DNA of 43,698 nucleotides, from contig CAKSDP010000017.1 of the NCBI GenBank assembly GCA_934446065.1, forward strand, positions 1 to 43,698. Reading direction: 5' to 3'. The notes under the pieces are model-generated. The model saw nothing but the letters and a program-made list of their open reading frames with translations, did no database searches and had not been told where the DNA came from. Numbering within the stretch: position 1 is the first letter of the stretch; every line of letters begins with the position of its first letter. Positions 14,786 through 22,145 of the stretch are shown piece after piece. The position numbers and the translations under genes were made by a program. This DNA is from an uncultured Eubacteriales bacterium. Lineage in GTDB: Bacteria > Bacillota > Clostridia > Oscillospirales > CAG-272.

Positions 14786-15697
14786 TCAGCCGACGTCGCC
14801 CTTTATCACGTCGAGCCACCGCTGGCAGTACGGCTTTTTCAGATGGATCCCGTCAAATGCACCGTCCTCGGGGAGCACGCCCTCCGGGCAGATCTCGGCT
14901 GCCGCGTCGATCAGTCCGACGCCGCATTCCGATGCGAGCGAGCGTATGATGTCGTTGTAGCGGGCGATGTTCTGATTGTTGAAAATGTCGTCCGAGGCGG
15001 ATTTCGTCGCCGTCACGGGGATGAGCGTCTGCACGTAGATCTCGGACGAGGGACACGTCTCGCGGACGTAGTTTATAAGTTTTGCGTAGCAGTCGTGGAA
15101 CACGCTGTCGTACACCCAGCCAAGCTCGTTTATGCCAAGCGTAATGAATATCTTCGAGTAACCGCTGTCGTCGGCGAGCGCGTCGGCGACCGTGATCTTC
15201 TGTCCGTTCCGATTCACCGACGGCGAGGTGAAGAACGTGTCAACCATAAGCCCGCGCACGGTGTAAGCCTTTGCTCCGGTCACGCCGGAGTACAGCATGA
15301 ATCCCTCCGTCCGCGAGTCGCCGATGAACAGCGAGCCCGAGAGATCGGTACTTCGCCCGTCCGGCGGAATATACTCAGTTGACGGTGGGGTGTAGACGGG
15401 CACGACCGGCTCCGGTTCAGGCTCCGGCTCGGGAGCGGGCTCTGTCACGCACTCCGTGGGAGCGGCAGTTTCGGGCGCTGCGGTCGTTTGCACGGTTTCG
15501 GTCCGCTCCGTCGTCTGAACCGTCGTTTGAACCGGCGGTTCGGTCAAAATTACGCTCGTGCGTATATTTGAGCTTTCCTCCGGCGTCGGCGCAGGCTTTT
15601 TGGTGCGGAAAATGATATTTACAGCCACGATGGCGGCTACGCACAAAAGTGCCGTGATTATGTAGAAAAGCTTGCCTTCGCTGCGGAATGCTCTCAC
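14786..15697 (-). CDS. Membrane-anchored SGNH/GDSL hydrolase
   Basis: A 303-residue protein. One N-terminal membrane helix (FYIITALLCVAAIVAVNIIF) is followed by a low-complexity Pro/Thr/Glu linker (about residues 40-115, with EPEPEPEPEP). The catalytic domain shows block I FIGDSRTEGF with the nucleophile Ser, block III TLGINELGW with the Asn, and block V DGIHLKKPYCQRW with the Asp and His. SGNH enzymes of this topology act on acetyl or acyl groups of cell-wall or surface glycans; the substrate is not identifiable. The GTG start at 15697 is chosen because GAGAGG lies 9 nt upstream and the promoter's -10 lies inside the longer ORF. It is upstream of the lipoprotein-sigma-anti-sigma genes. Confidence 0.82.
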   Translation of the reverse strand: MRAFRSEGKLFYIITALLCVAAIVAVNIIFRTKKPAPTPEESSNIRTSVILTEPPVQTTVQTTERTETVQTTAAPETAAPTECVTEPAPEPEPEPEPVVPVYTPPSTEYIPPDGRSTDLSGSLFIGDSRTEGFMLYSGVTGAKAYTVRGLMVDTFFTSPSVNRNGQKITVADALADDSGYSKIFITLGINELGWVYDSVFHDCYAKLINYVRETCPSSEIYVQTLIPVTATKSASDDIFNNQNIARYNDIIRSLASECGVGLIDAAAEICPEGVLPEDGAFDGIHLKKPYCQRWLDVIKGDVG

Positions 15698-15732
15698 CTT
15701 TGTTTTCCTCTCTTCTGATGTTTTACTGCTTT

Positions 15733-15761
15733 TATATATTAAGATGCGCACGCGTGGTCAA
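15733..15761 (-). promoter_or_regulatory. Promoter of the SGNH hydrolase gene
   Basis: TTGACC (15761-15756), 17-bp spacer, TATATA (15738-15733) on the minus strand. It rules out the in-frame GTG at 15751 as the start. Confidence 0.7.
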
Positions 15762-15835
15762 AAGTTTGCGCTGCGCGGGAAATTTTTCGGAAAAATTTTT
15801 AAGTGTGACGTAACGCAAAAATTTTTGCAAAACGG

Positions 15836-15864
15836 TTTACTTTTTGCGCGAATTGGCGTATAAT
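15836..15864 (+). promoter_or_regulatory. Promoter of the cysE operon
   Basis: TTTACT (15836-15841), 17-bp spacer, TATAAT (15859-15864). Transcription from about 15871 would include the whole T-box leader. Confidence 0.82.
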
Positions 15865-15889
15865 GATTATATATAGGATAATTTGCGGC

Positions 15890-16087
15890 AATGACCGGGA
15901 AGATTCCGTCCGAAACCGTACAGAGAATCACCGCCGAAGGCTGAAAGCGGTGATCGGGTAAAGAGTGACGGGTTGTGCGCCCGCGAGCTGTTCCCGTGAG
16001 GGACGGATGCCACCGTTATCGGGCGCAAAGCTACAAATCAGAGTGGAACCGCGGATATTTCGCCTCTTGAACAGGGGCGATTTTTTT
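15890..16087 (+). promoter_or_regulatory. Cysteine-specific T-box leader
   Basis: Canonical T-box parts are present. Stem I has AGAGA at 15922-15926 and an apical stem ATCACCGC/GCGGTGAT (15927-15954) with a GGCTGAAAG loop. The best specifier codon is TGC (Cys) at 15976-15978, between GACGG and GCCCG. The T-box AGAGTGGAACCGCGG is at 16040-16054; its bulge UGGA requires a U discriminator, as in tRNA-Cys. AGAG and CTCT close the antiterminator. The competing terminator TCGCCTC/GGGGCGA lies at 16060-16080, followed by seven T (16081-16087). Uncharged tRNA-Cys should therefore turn on cysE and the downstream genes. Confidence 0.92.
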
Positions 16088-16136
16088 ATTCCGCACCGCT
16101 TATGCCGCCTCAACGGCGGCGGAATGGAGATCATAT

Positions 16137-16895
16137 ATGAAAATAAATCTTGAACTTATACCGCCGGAGATAAGGCGGAGCGCAAAGGTTGCCGCGCGTC
16201 ACGCGGAGGCGAAGATGCGCCAGGTACGGCGCGACATCACGGAGGACATCGACGCGATAATGGAGCGCGACCCGGCGGCGACGAGCCGCACCGAGGCGGC
16301 GCTGCTGTACTCCGGATTCCACGCGCTGATGATGTATCGCGCGTCGCACGCGCTGCACGAGCGCGGTCACAAGCACGCGGCTCGGTTTGTGAGCCAGAGC
16401 GCACGCTTCCTCACCGGGATCGAGATCCATCCGGGCGCGACGATCGGGCGCGGGCTGTTCATCGACCACGGAAGCGGGGTCGTCATCGGCGAAACGGCGA
16501 TAATCGGCGACAACTGCACGATATATCAGGGCGTAACGCTCGGCGGTACGGGCAAGGAGACCGGCAAGCGCCACCCGACCCTCGGAAATAACGTAATGGT
16601 CGGCGCGGGCGCAAAGCTGCTTGGCAACTTCACCGTCGGCGACAACTCCAAGATCGCCGCAGGTGCGGTCGTGCTCGGCGACGTGCCGGAGCATTCGACC
16701 GCCGTCGGAATTCCCGCAAAGGTGGTTCGCCGCAGGGGCGAGCGCGTCGAAAACGACTGCGATCTCGATCAGACGCACATTCCCGACCCCGTAGCCGAGG
16801 CGCTGTGCGCAATGCGTGCCGAGATCGCCTCGCTCAGAGCCGAAATATTCGCTCTCGAGAACAAGAACGACGCGGACGAAAACGGCAAAAAGTGA
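16137..16895 (+). CDS. cysE: Serine O-acetyltransferase
   Basis: A 252-residue cytosolic enzyme making O-acetylserine from serine and acetyl-CoA for cysteine synthesis. The N-terminal helical domain (about 1-90) precedes a left-handed beta-helix of hexapeptide repeats: IHPGATIGRGLFIDHGSGVV with the catalytic His region, IGETAIIGDNCTIYQGVTLG, GKRHPTLGNNVMVGAGAKLLG, and GIPAKVVRR at the end. The C-terminal tail beyond residue 215 is longer than usual and forms a charged coiled helix. ATG 16137 has GGAG upstream. Control is by the cysteine T-box immediately upstream. Confidence 0.93.
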   Translation: MKINLELIPPEIRRSAKVAARHAEAKMRQVRRDITEDIDAIMERDPAATSRTEAALLYSGFHALMMYRASHALHERGHKHAARFVSQSARFLTGIEIHPGATIGRGLFIDHGSGVVIGETAIIGDNCTIYQGVTLGGTGKETGKRHPTLGNNVMVGAGAKLLGNFTVGDNSKIAAGAVVLGDVPEHSTAVGIPAKVVRRRGERVENDCDLDQTHIPDPVAEALCAMRAEIASLRAEIFALENKNDADENGKK

Positions 16896-16999
16896 CAATT
16901 CTCACCGTGCCTGCATCGGTATATTCATTATACAACAAACTGTGACAAATTACATCATATTTTTCAAATATTTCAAATATTTTGCATGGAGGATGAACC

Positions 17000-17899
17000 G
17001 TGTATTGCCACAACTGCGGAAAAGAAAATCGTGACACGTCAAACTACTGCACATCGTGCGGAACGCTGCTCCACGGAGCGGTATCCGCAAATCGCTCTCG
17101 CGGCGTGCGGATACTCGGTGCGATCGGCACGGCGCTTTTGTGCTGTGCGCTGTTTTTGGCTGTACAGTATGCGGTGGTTTTTGTATGGGAGCTGAAGTAC
17201 ATAGCGGATATGTACCCCTACGGCTCTATGAATATCGACGATATATCATCGGCGCTGTCCGACGCGTTTGACTACATTACGATAATCGCGGACGCCGTGA
17301 CGCTGTTTATTCTTGCGATCTTCTTCCGGCTGCGGCGCTCGTCGCTTGCAAAGTCCGCCGGCTGGCAGCCTGCTCCCGCATCGCGGGCAGCCGCAGCCGC
17401 CGTTACCGGCCTTGCGATGCAGTTTGCCGTCGTGCTTGTGATCGCGCTCCTGCCGATCCCCGAATCGGTCATGGACAGCCACGCGGACACGATGACGGCG
17501 ATGACCTCCGCGCCCGTGTACATCAGGCTGCTCTCCGCCTCAGTTGCGGCGCCGGTTCTTGAAGAAACGATGTTCCGCGGCATAATCTACCGCCGCTGCC
17601 GCGACGCCATGGGCGTTCCTGCGGCGCTGATACTGTCCGCGGCTGTGTTTGCCGTGATGCACGGAGATCTGCTCTCCGGAGTGAACGCGTTTGTGTTCGG
17701 ACTTCTGTTCGCCTTGCTTTACGAGCGGTTTGATTCCGTTCTCGTGCCGATGGCGTTTCACGCGGGATTTAACACGGCGGCAATGCTTATCCCGGACGGG
17801 ATGGACTCCGTGCTGTTCATTGCGCTGTGCTTTGCCGCTGCGGGAGTTGCCGTGATCGGATTCTATCTCGTGTTCAGACGCGAAAACAAAATAAGTTAA
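17000..17899 (+). CDS. CPBP-family intramembrane metalloprotease with zinc ribbon
   Basis: A 299-residue membrane protein. Residues 3-20 form a zinc ribbon (CHNC and CTSC). About eight hydrophobic segments follow. The CPBP/Abi (Rce1-like) signatures are present: EETMFRG at about 188-194 with the two catalytic Glu and Arg, MHG near 214, and FHAGFN near 253 with the second metal-ligand His. The start is GTG 17000 with GGAGG 7 nt before it. It sits between cysE and cysS, 24 nt before cysS, so it is probably in the cysteine T-box operon. The substrate and any link to cysteine are unknown; such proteases sometimes give bacteriocin self-immunity. Confidence 0.85.
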   Translation: MYCHNCGKENRDTSNYCTSCGTLLHGAVSANRSRGVRILGAIGTALLCCALFLAVQYAVVFVWELKYIADMYPYGSMNIDDISSALSDAFDYITIIADAVTLFILAIFFRLRRSSLAKSAGWQPAPASRAAAAAVTGLAMQFAVVLVIALLPIPESVMDSHADTMTAMTSAPVYIRLLSASVAAPVLEETMFRGIIYRRCRDAMGVPAALILSAAVFAVMHGDLLSGVNAFVFGLLFALLYERFDSVLVPMAFHAGFNTAAMLIPDGMDSVLFIALCFAAAGVAVIGFYLVFRRENKIS

Positions 17900-17922
17900 T
17901 GCCCCCGAAAGGATGAGATAAA

Positions 17923-19326
17923 ATGAAGCTTTACAACACCCTTACAAGAGAAAAAGAAGAATTCGTCCCCCATGAGGAGGGGATCGTGCGTATGTACACG
18001 TGCGGACCGACGGTCTACCATTTTGCGCACATCGGCAACCTTCGTACCTATATTATGGAGGATGTGCTTGAGAAATACCTGAGATATTCGGGATACGACG
18101 TGCGCCGCGTGATGAACATTACCGACGTCGGACACCTGTCGAGCGACGCCGACACCGGCGAGGACAAGATGCTGAAGGGCGCGAAGCGCGAGCACAAGAC
18201 CGTCATGGAGATCGCGCAGTTCTATACCGACGCGTTCTTCGCCGACTGCGAAAAGCTGCACGTGCGCCGTCCCGACACTGTTGTACCCGCGACGACGTGC
18301 GTTCCCGAATTTATCGAGATGGTGTCGGGACTGCTCGACCGCGGATACGCATACATTGCCGGCGGCAACGTATATTTTGATACGTCGAATCTCGACAACT
18401 ACTACGTATTCGGCAATCACGACGCGGACGATCTTGAGGTCGGAGTCCGCGATGGCGTTGAGGCTGACGACAACAAAAAGAACAAGTGCGATTTTGTTCT
18501 TTGGTTCACGAAGTCGAAGTTTGAGGATCAGGAGCTGAAGTGGGATTCGCCGTGGGGCGTGGGTTATCCCGGCTGGCACATCGAGTGCTCGGCGATAAGC
18601 CTCAAGAATCTCGGCGAATATCTCGACATTCACTGCGGCGGGATCGACAACGCATTCCCCCACCACACAAACGAAATTGCGCAGAGCGAGGCATACATCG
18701 GTCACAAATGGTGCAGCTACTGGTTCCATGTGCTCCACTTGAACACCACCTCCGGCAAGATGAGCAAGTCGAAGGGCGAATTTCTGACGGTGTCGCTGCT
18801 TGAGGAGCGCGGCTATGCGCCCGAGGCGTACCGACTGTTCTGCCTTCAGTCGCACTACCGCAAGTCGCTCGTATTCTCGTGGGAGGGGCTTGACAATGCG
18901 GCTACCGCATATGCGAAGCTGTGCGACAAGGTAGCAAGGCTTGATCCCGAGGCGGGCGAATTCGACGATGCGGCGGCGGCAGTGCTTCGCGCGAAGTTCA
19001 CCGACGCGCTTGACGCCGATCTCAACACGTCCCTTGCGATCACGGCGCTTTACGACGTACTGAAGTACGACACGACCGACCGGACGAAGGCGGCGCTGCT
19101 GCGCGAATTTGACGAGGTGCTCTCTCTTGATCTGTTCGGCGGGCACGCGGCTGCTGCCGGCGGGTCCGATCCCGACGCGGAGAAGATCGAGGCGCTGATC
19201 GCCGAGAGGGCTGCCGCGAAGGCAGAAAAAAACTACGCTCGCGCAGACGAGATCCGTGGGATTCTCGCCGACATGGGCGTAGTTCTGAAAGATACCAAAG
19301 AGGGAACGACCTGGGAACGCGCGTAA
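17923..19326 (+). CDS. cysS: Cysteinyl-tRNA synthetase
   Basis: A 467-residue class I synthetase of normal length. It shows the zinc-site MYTCGPTVY, the HIGH motif as HIGN at 36-39, NITDVGH, GYPGWHIECSAIS with the zinc-binding Cys and His, FPHHTNEIAQSEA, and KMSKSKG near 283. The C-terminal helical domain ends with NYARADEIRGILADMGVVLKDT, the usual anticodon-binding end. ATG 17923 has AAAGGA upstream. It is the last gene of the T-box operon, so charging capacity and cysteine synthesis rise together when tRNA-Cys is uncharged. Confidence 0.96.
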   Translation: MKLYNTLTREKEEFVPHEEGIVRMYTCGPTVYHFAHIGNLRTYIMEDVLEKYLRYSGYDVRRVMNITDVGHLSSDADTGEDKMLKGAKREHKTVMEIAQFYTDAFFADCEKLHVRRPDTVVPATTCVPEFIEMVSGLLDRGYAYIAGGNVYFDTSNLDNYYVFGNHDADDLEVGVRDGVEADDNKKNKCDFVLWFTKSKFEDQELKWDSPWGVGYPGWHIECSAISLKNLGEYLDIHCGGIDNAFPHHTNEIAQSEAYIGHKWCSYWFHVLHLNTTSGKMSKSKGEFLTVSLLEERGYAPEAYRLFCLQSHYRKSLVFSWEGLDNAATAYAKLCDKVARLDPEAGEFDDAAAAVLRAKFTDALDADLNTSLAITALYDVLKYDTTDRTKAALLREFDEVLSLDLFGGHAAAAGGSDPDAEKIEALIAERAAAKAEKNYARADEIRGILADMGVVLKDTKEGTTWERA

Positions 19327-19335
19327 AGGGAACGC

Positions 19336-19383
19336 ATGGGGAGACGCATGGGGAGACGCATGGGGAGACGCATGGGGAGACGC
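19336..19383 (+). repeat. Four perfect copies of a 12-bp tandem repeat
   Basis: ATGGGGAGACGC is repeated four times, starting 9 nt after the cysS stop codon. GGGGAGACGC resembles the GGGGACGC start of the composite repeat. It reads as MGRR in one frame, but no Shine-Dalgarno site or plausible protein follows. Confidence 0.9.
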
Positions 19384-19385
19384 GA

Positions 19386-19575
19386 GGCTCCGCCTCACAC
19401 TCCGCTCAGAACCTTTTTGAAAAAAGGTTCTGAGAACTCCAAAAACTTTCGGACAAAAATAAAAGAGTTTTTATTACTTTCCATATTTTTTATAAAAGTT
19501 TTTGCGGGTTTCGGGGGCTTTTTCAAAAAGCCTCCGAATGGGGTTTGGGGCAAAGCCCCGAGCGCGTCCTGTGAG
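19386..19575 (+). repeat. Hairpin-rich partial composite repeat, R6
   Basis: A spacer between convergent genes. A perfect 14-bp hairpin CTCAGAACCTTTTT/AAAAAGGTTCTGAG (19405-19434) is followed by AACTCCAAAAACTTT as in copies R3 and R4. A second hairpin GGGGGCTTTTT/AAAAAGCCTCC lies at about 19513-19537, and GGGGCAAAGCCCC near 19549-19561. On either strand these could end the transcripts of cysS or the gene ending at 19584. Confidence 0.7.
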
Positions 19576-19583
19576 GCGGAGCC

Positions 19584-20288
19584 TCACGTATCGTCTTCAT
19601 CACCGTCGCCGCAGAAGAGCCTGAGCGCACGGCGCGGCGCGTCTTTCGCGTCGCCCCACGGCTCGTCCGCGTAACGGTAGTCGAATTTTTTCGCGAAAAA
19701 GCTGACGTCTTCAAGCAGCTTTTCCGTGTCCGTGTCAACGATCGCGAAAACCTGACGGTAAAATTCGGAGAAAACCTTCTGCTTCATCCGAGCGCGCGCA
19801 GCGGCAATAAATCGCCCGAAATGCGGGTAGCAGAAATGCTTTATCGCAGCGCATTTTTCGCGGAACGCGGGATCGTTCTCCCAGAGATACGCCGCCGTGT
19901 CGATCATCCGCGAGAAGTGGTACTCCACCCGCTCGCATATATAGCACGAGTGCGACAGAGTGTCAAGCAGACGCGCGTCTGCCGTGGCGTTCTTCTGAGA
20001 AAGAAGCCCCGGCCCCTTCAGGCTCTCGCGAATGTGCTCGATGTGGCTCTCCATCATCAGCGCGAACGGCAGCGCCTTTCCGCCGGAGATCAGTCGCTCG
20101 AAATGCTCGGGGCAGAACCCAAGCTCGTTCGTACGGATCCGCGTGTCCGGCTCCATCATCGACGCGCCGAGAATCAGCTCCTGCTCGTTCTTGTCGAGCC
20201 GCGCGCGCATTATGCAGAACGGGCAGCCGCCGCCGTCAGATGCTGCCTCAAATGCTTCGTTTACCGGAATGGTGTATATCTGTTCCAT
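19584..20288 (-). CDS. DUF6062-like Cys/His-rich protein
   Basis: A 234-residue soluble protein with paired cysteine motifs: GGCPFCIM near residue 18, ELGFCPEHFE near 58 and SCYICERVEYH near 112, and a fourth FCYPHFGR near 148. The pattern suggests two metal-binding or redox sites. It resembles the DUF6062 family of Clostridia, whose role is unknown; the assignment is from memory of the motif pattern. The start at ATG 20288 is chosen because GGAG lies 6 nt upstream; ATG 20300 in the same frame is possible. The acidic tail GDGDEDD is unusual. Confidence 0.7.
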   Translation of the reverse strand: MEQIYTIPVNEAFEAASDGGGCPFCIMRARLDKNEQELILGASMMEPDTRIRTNELGFCPEHFERLISGGKALPFALMMESHIEHIRESLKGPGLLSQKNATADARLLDTLSHSCYICERVEYHFSRMIDTAAYLWENDPAFREKCAAIKHFCYPHFGRFIAAARARMKQKVFSEFYRQVFAIVDTDTEKLLEDVSFFAKKFDYRYADEPWGDAKDAPRRALRLFCGDGDEDDT

Positions 20289-20380
20289 AGGACGCTCCAT
20301 AAACCCGCCTCAGGCGGTGATTTTCAAATTACCTTAGTATTATTTTATACCATCCGCGCGCATTATGCAAGTTTTTCGTA

Positions 20381-20450
20381 TACTGAATTTGCACTTTGCC
20401 TGTAAATAAAGTTTTCGGGTGCTAAACTTGTACTTTGCCTGTAAATAAAG
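20381..20450 (+). repeat. Two imperfect direct repeats upstream of ogg
   Basis: Two 31-nt copies with a 39-nt period, sharing ACTTTGCCTGTAAATAAAG exactly and TT(G/C)-type differences before it. They lie 30-100 nt upstream of the DNA glycosylase start. They may be a duplicated regulatory segment; no promoter consensus is clear. Confidence 0.7.
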
Positions 20451-20480
20451 AATATTCAAACAAGTAAAGGTGGTGCCGCA

Positions 20481-21347
20481 ATGACGCCGTACATATCGGA
20501 AATATCGGGAGATACCCTGAAGATCAGGGGCATCGGCAACTATTCCCCCGAAAAAACGTTTGACTGCGGTCAGTGCTTCCGCTTTGAGCAGAGCGCTGAC
20601 GGCGCCGTCACCGGGATCGCCCACGGACGGCGGCTGCGGATCATGCGCAGCGGAGACGTGCTCGAGGTTTCCGGCATATCGTCGGATGAGTTCGAGAACA
20701 CGTTCCGTCGCTACCTCGCGCTCGAGCGCGACTACGACGAAATCGACCGCGCGATAATCGACGCCGCACCCGATGAGTCGTCGCGCCGCGTGATGGAAGA
20801 AGCGGTGCGCGTTTCCGCCGGGATCAGGATCCTGCGGCAGGACGAGTGGGAGACGCTTTGTTCGTTCATCATATCGCAGAACAACAATATCCCGAGGATC
20901 AAGAAGCTTGTCGAGGCGCTGTGCCGCCTTTGCGGCGAGAGGATCGGCGACGACGACTACGCGTTCCCCGACGCCCGCGCGGTGTACGATGCCGGCGAGG
21001 AGAAAATATTCGCGCTGCGCACGGGATTCCGTGCAAAATACATAATTGATGCGGCGCGGCGAGTTGCGACCGACGGATCGTTCCTTCCTTCCGTCGCCGC
21101 GTGCGGGAGTTACAGCGACGCGGACGCAATGCTCCGCCAAATCTGCGGAGTGGGGCCGAAGGTCGCCGCCTGCACGCTTCTGTTCGGCTTCGGCAGAACC
21201 GACGCGTTCCCGATCGACGTATGGATCCGCCGCGTGATGCAGAAATATTTCCCGCAGGGGCTTGATCCCGCCGTATGGGGAGACTTTGCCGGGATCGCGC
21301 AGCAGTATTTGTTCTATTACGAAAGGTATGTCGGTGGTCAAGCGTGA
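20481..21347 (+). CDS. ogg: 8-oxoguanine DNA glycosylase (OGG1-type)
   Basis: A 288-residue base-excision repair enzyme, bifunctional glycosylase/lyase. The N-terminal domain has FDCGQCFRF near residue 27. The HhH-GPD domain carries LCSFIISQNNNIPRIKKLVE, GFRAKYI, then the hairpin ICGVGPKVAAC with the catalytic Lys, followed by FPIDVWIRRVMQKYFP with the catalytic Asp. Eukaryote-like OGG1 enzymes occur in many Clostridia in place of MutM. ATG 20481 follows AAAGGTGGTG. The stop codon lies inside the left arm of the repeat unit at 21342. Confidence 0.92.
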   Translation: MTPYISEISGDTLKIRGIGNYSPEKTFDCGQCFRFEQSADGAVTGIAHGRRLRIMRSGDVLEVSGISSDEFENTFRRYLALERDYDEIDRAIIDAAPDESSRRVMEEAVRVSAGIRILRQDEWETLCSFIISQNNNIPRIKKLVEALCRLCGERIGDDDYAFPDARAVYDAGEEKIFALRTGFRAKYIIDAARRVATDGSFLPSVAACGSYSDADAMLRQICGVGPKVAACTLLFGFGRTDAFPIDVWIRRVMQKYFPQGLDPAVWGDFAGIAQQYLFYYERYVGGQA

Positions 21348-21530
21348 AGCCAATGACTAACTTGTAATCGAGCAAACCTGCTTCACGCCCGAATTCCCCT
21401 GAAAAATGGGGCCCACCCCATTTTTGTTTCCTGCGGAAACGTCGGTGAATTCGCCGAGATAGCTGTACAAGTGGGTGCGAGCCAACGACTAACCTATAAA
21501 CAAAGAAAACCGGCTTCACGCCCGAGATAT
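21342..21530 (+). repeat. Duplicated ~50-bp segments flanking hairpins
   Basis: Segment 1 (21342-21390) is bounded by a perfect inverted pair GCGTGAAGC/GCTTCACGC. Segment 2 (about 21475-21526) repeats GAGCCAA(T/C)GACTAAC...GGCTTCACGCCCGA. Between them lie two GAATTC sites, a 10-bp hairpin (21402-21425) and GTTTCC/GGAAAC. This resembles a small duplicated element rather than a gene. Confidence 0.7.
21402..21425 (+). terminator. Intrinsic terminator after ogg
   Basis: AAAAATGGGG/CCCCATTTTT with a CCCA loop, a perfect 10-bp stem whose distal arm ends in five T. It is 55 nt after the ogg stop and can work on either strand. Confidence 0.75.
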
Positions 21531-21577
21531 CCACCCGTAATCTGCGCCGCCGCACGGCGGCAGAATGGAGATTTATT

Positions 21578-22144
21578 ATGTTTCATGATCTTGTAGTGCG
21601 CTGCCGCAGCGTGCGCACATTTGACGAGTCGCGACCCGTTACGGAGGACGAGGTTCGCGCGCTCATTGACACATCACGTCTTTGCGCTTCGGCGGCGAAT
21701 CTTCAGCCGCTGAAATACCGCATTGTCACCGGCGACGAGTGCGCCTCCGTGCAAAAGCTGACGAAATGGGCGGGTGCACTGCCTGATCTCAAGCTGCCGC
21801 CCGAGGGGAAGATGCCGACGGCGTTCGTGCTCATCTGCCACGACACCGCGATCTCAAAGATCACCGACTGCGCGTCCATGGACGTCGGAATCGCGGCGCA
21901 GACGCTCGTGCTCGCTGCGGCTGAGGTCGGGATCGGCTCGTGCATGATTGCAAGCTTTGAACGCACGATCGCGGATGTGCTCGGAATTCCCGAGGCTCTC
22001 ACGCCGCGCCTCCTCATTGCGCTCGGCAGACCTGCCGAAAAAGAGGTGCTGTGCGCACCGAAGAACGGATCGGTCAAGTATTTCCGCGACGATGCGGGAC
22101 TGCACTTTGTGCCGAAGCGCCCGCTTGACGAGATCCTGATCTGA
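21578..22144 (+). CDS. Nitroreductase-family flavoprotein
   Basis: A 188-residue FMN-type protein. The N-terminus VVRCRSVRTFDESRPV carries the RxxR-type FMN phosphate motif. SRLCASAANLQPLKYRIV is the usual SAxNxQP flavin loop. SMDVGIAAQTLVLAAAEVGIGSCMIASF matches the conserved DxGxAxQNLxLAAxxxGLGSC block. ALGRPAEKE follows near the end. The substrate is unknown. ATG 21578 has GGAG 7 nt upstream. pgeF starts one base after its stop, so the two are co-transcribed. Confidence 0.88.
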   Translation: MFHDLVVRCRSVRTFDESRPVTEDEVRALIDTSRLCASAANLQPLKYRIVTGDECASVQKLTKWAGALPDLKLPPEGKMPTAFVLICHDTAISKITDCASMDVGIAAQTLVLAAAEVGIGSCMIASFERTIADVLGIPEALTPRLLIALGRPAEKEVLCAPKNGSVKYFRDDAGLHFVPKRPLDEILI

Positions 22145-22145
22145 G

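Noticed and set aside
15890..16087. Possible small gene in the cysE leader
   Set aside because: The sequence is explained by T-box structure, with no start codon plus Shine-Dalgarno pair.
17896..19398. Minus-strand open frame of 500 codons opposite cysS
   Set aside because: Antisense to the conserved cysS; its first residues are only the translated 12-bp tandem repeat.
19336..19674. 112-codon open frame beginning MGRR four times
   Set aside because: The repeated start is the 12-bp tandem repeat; the rest is hairpin sequence and antisense of the next gene.
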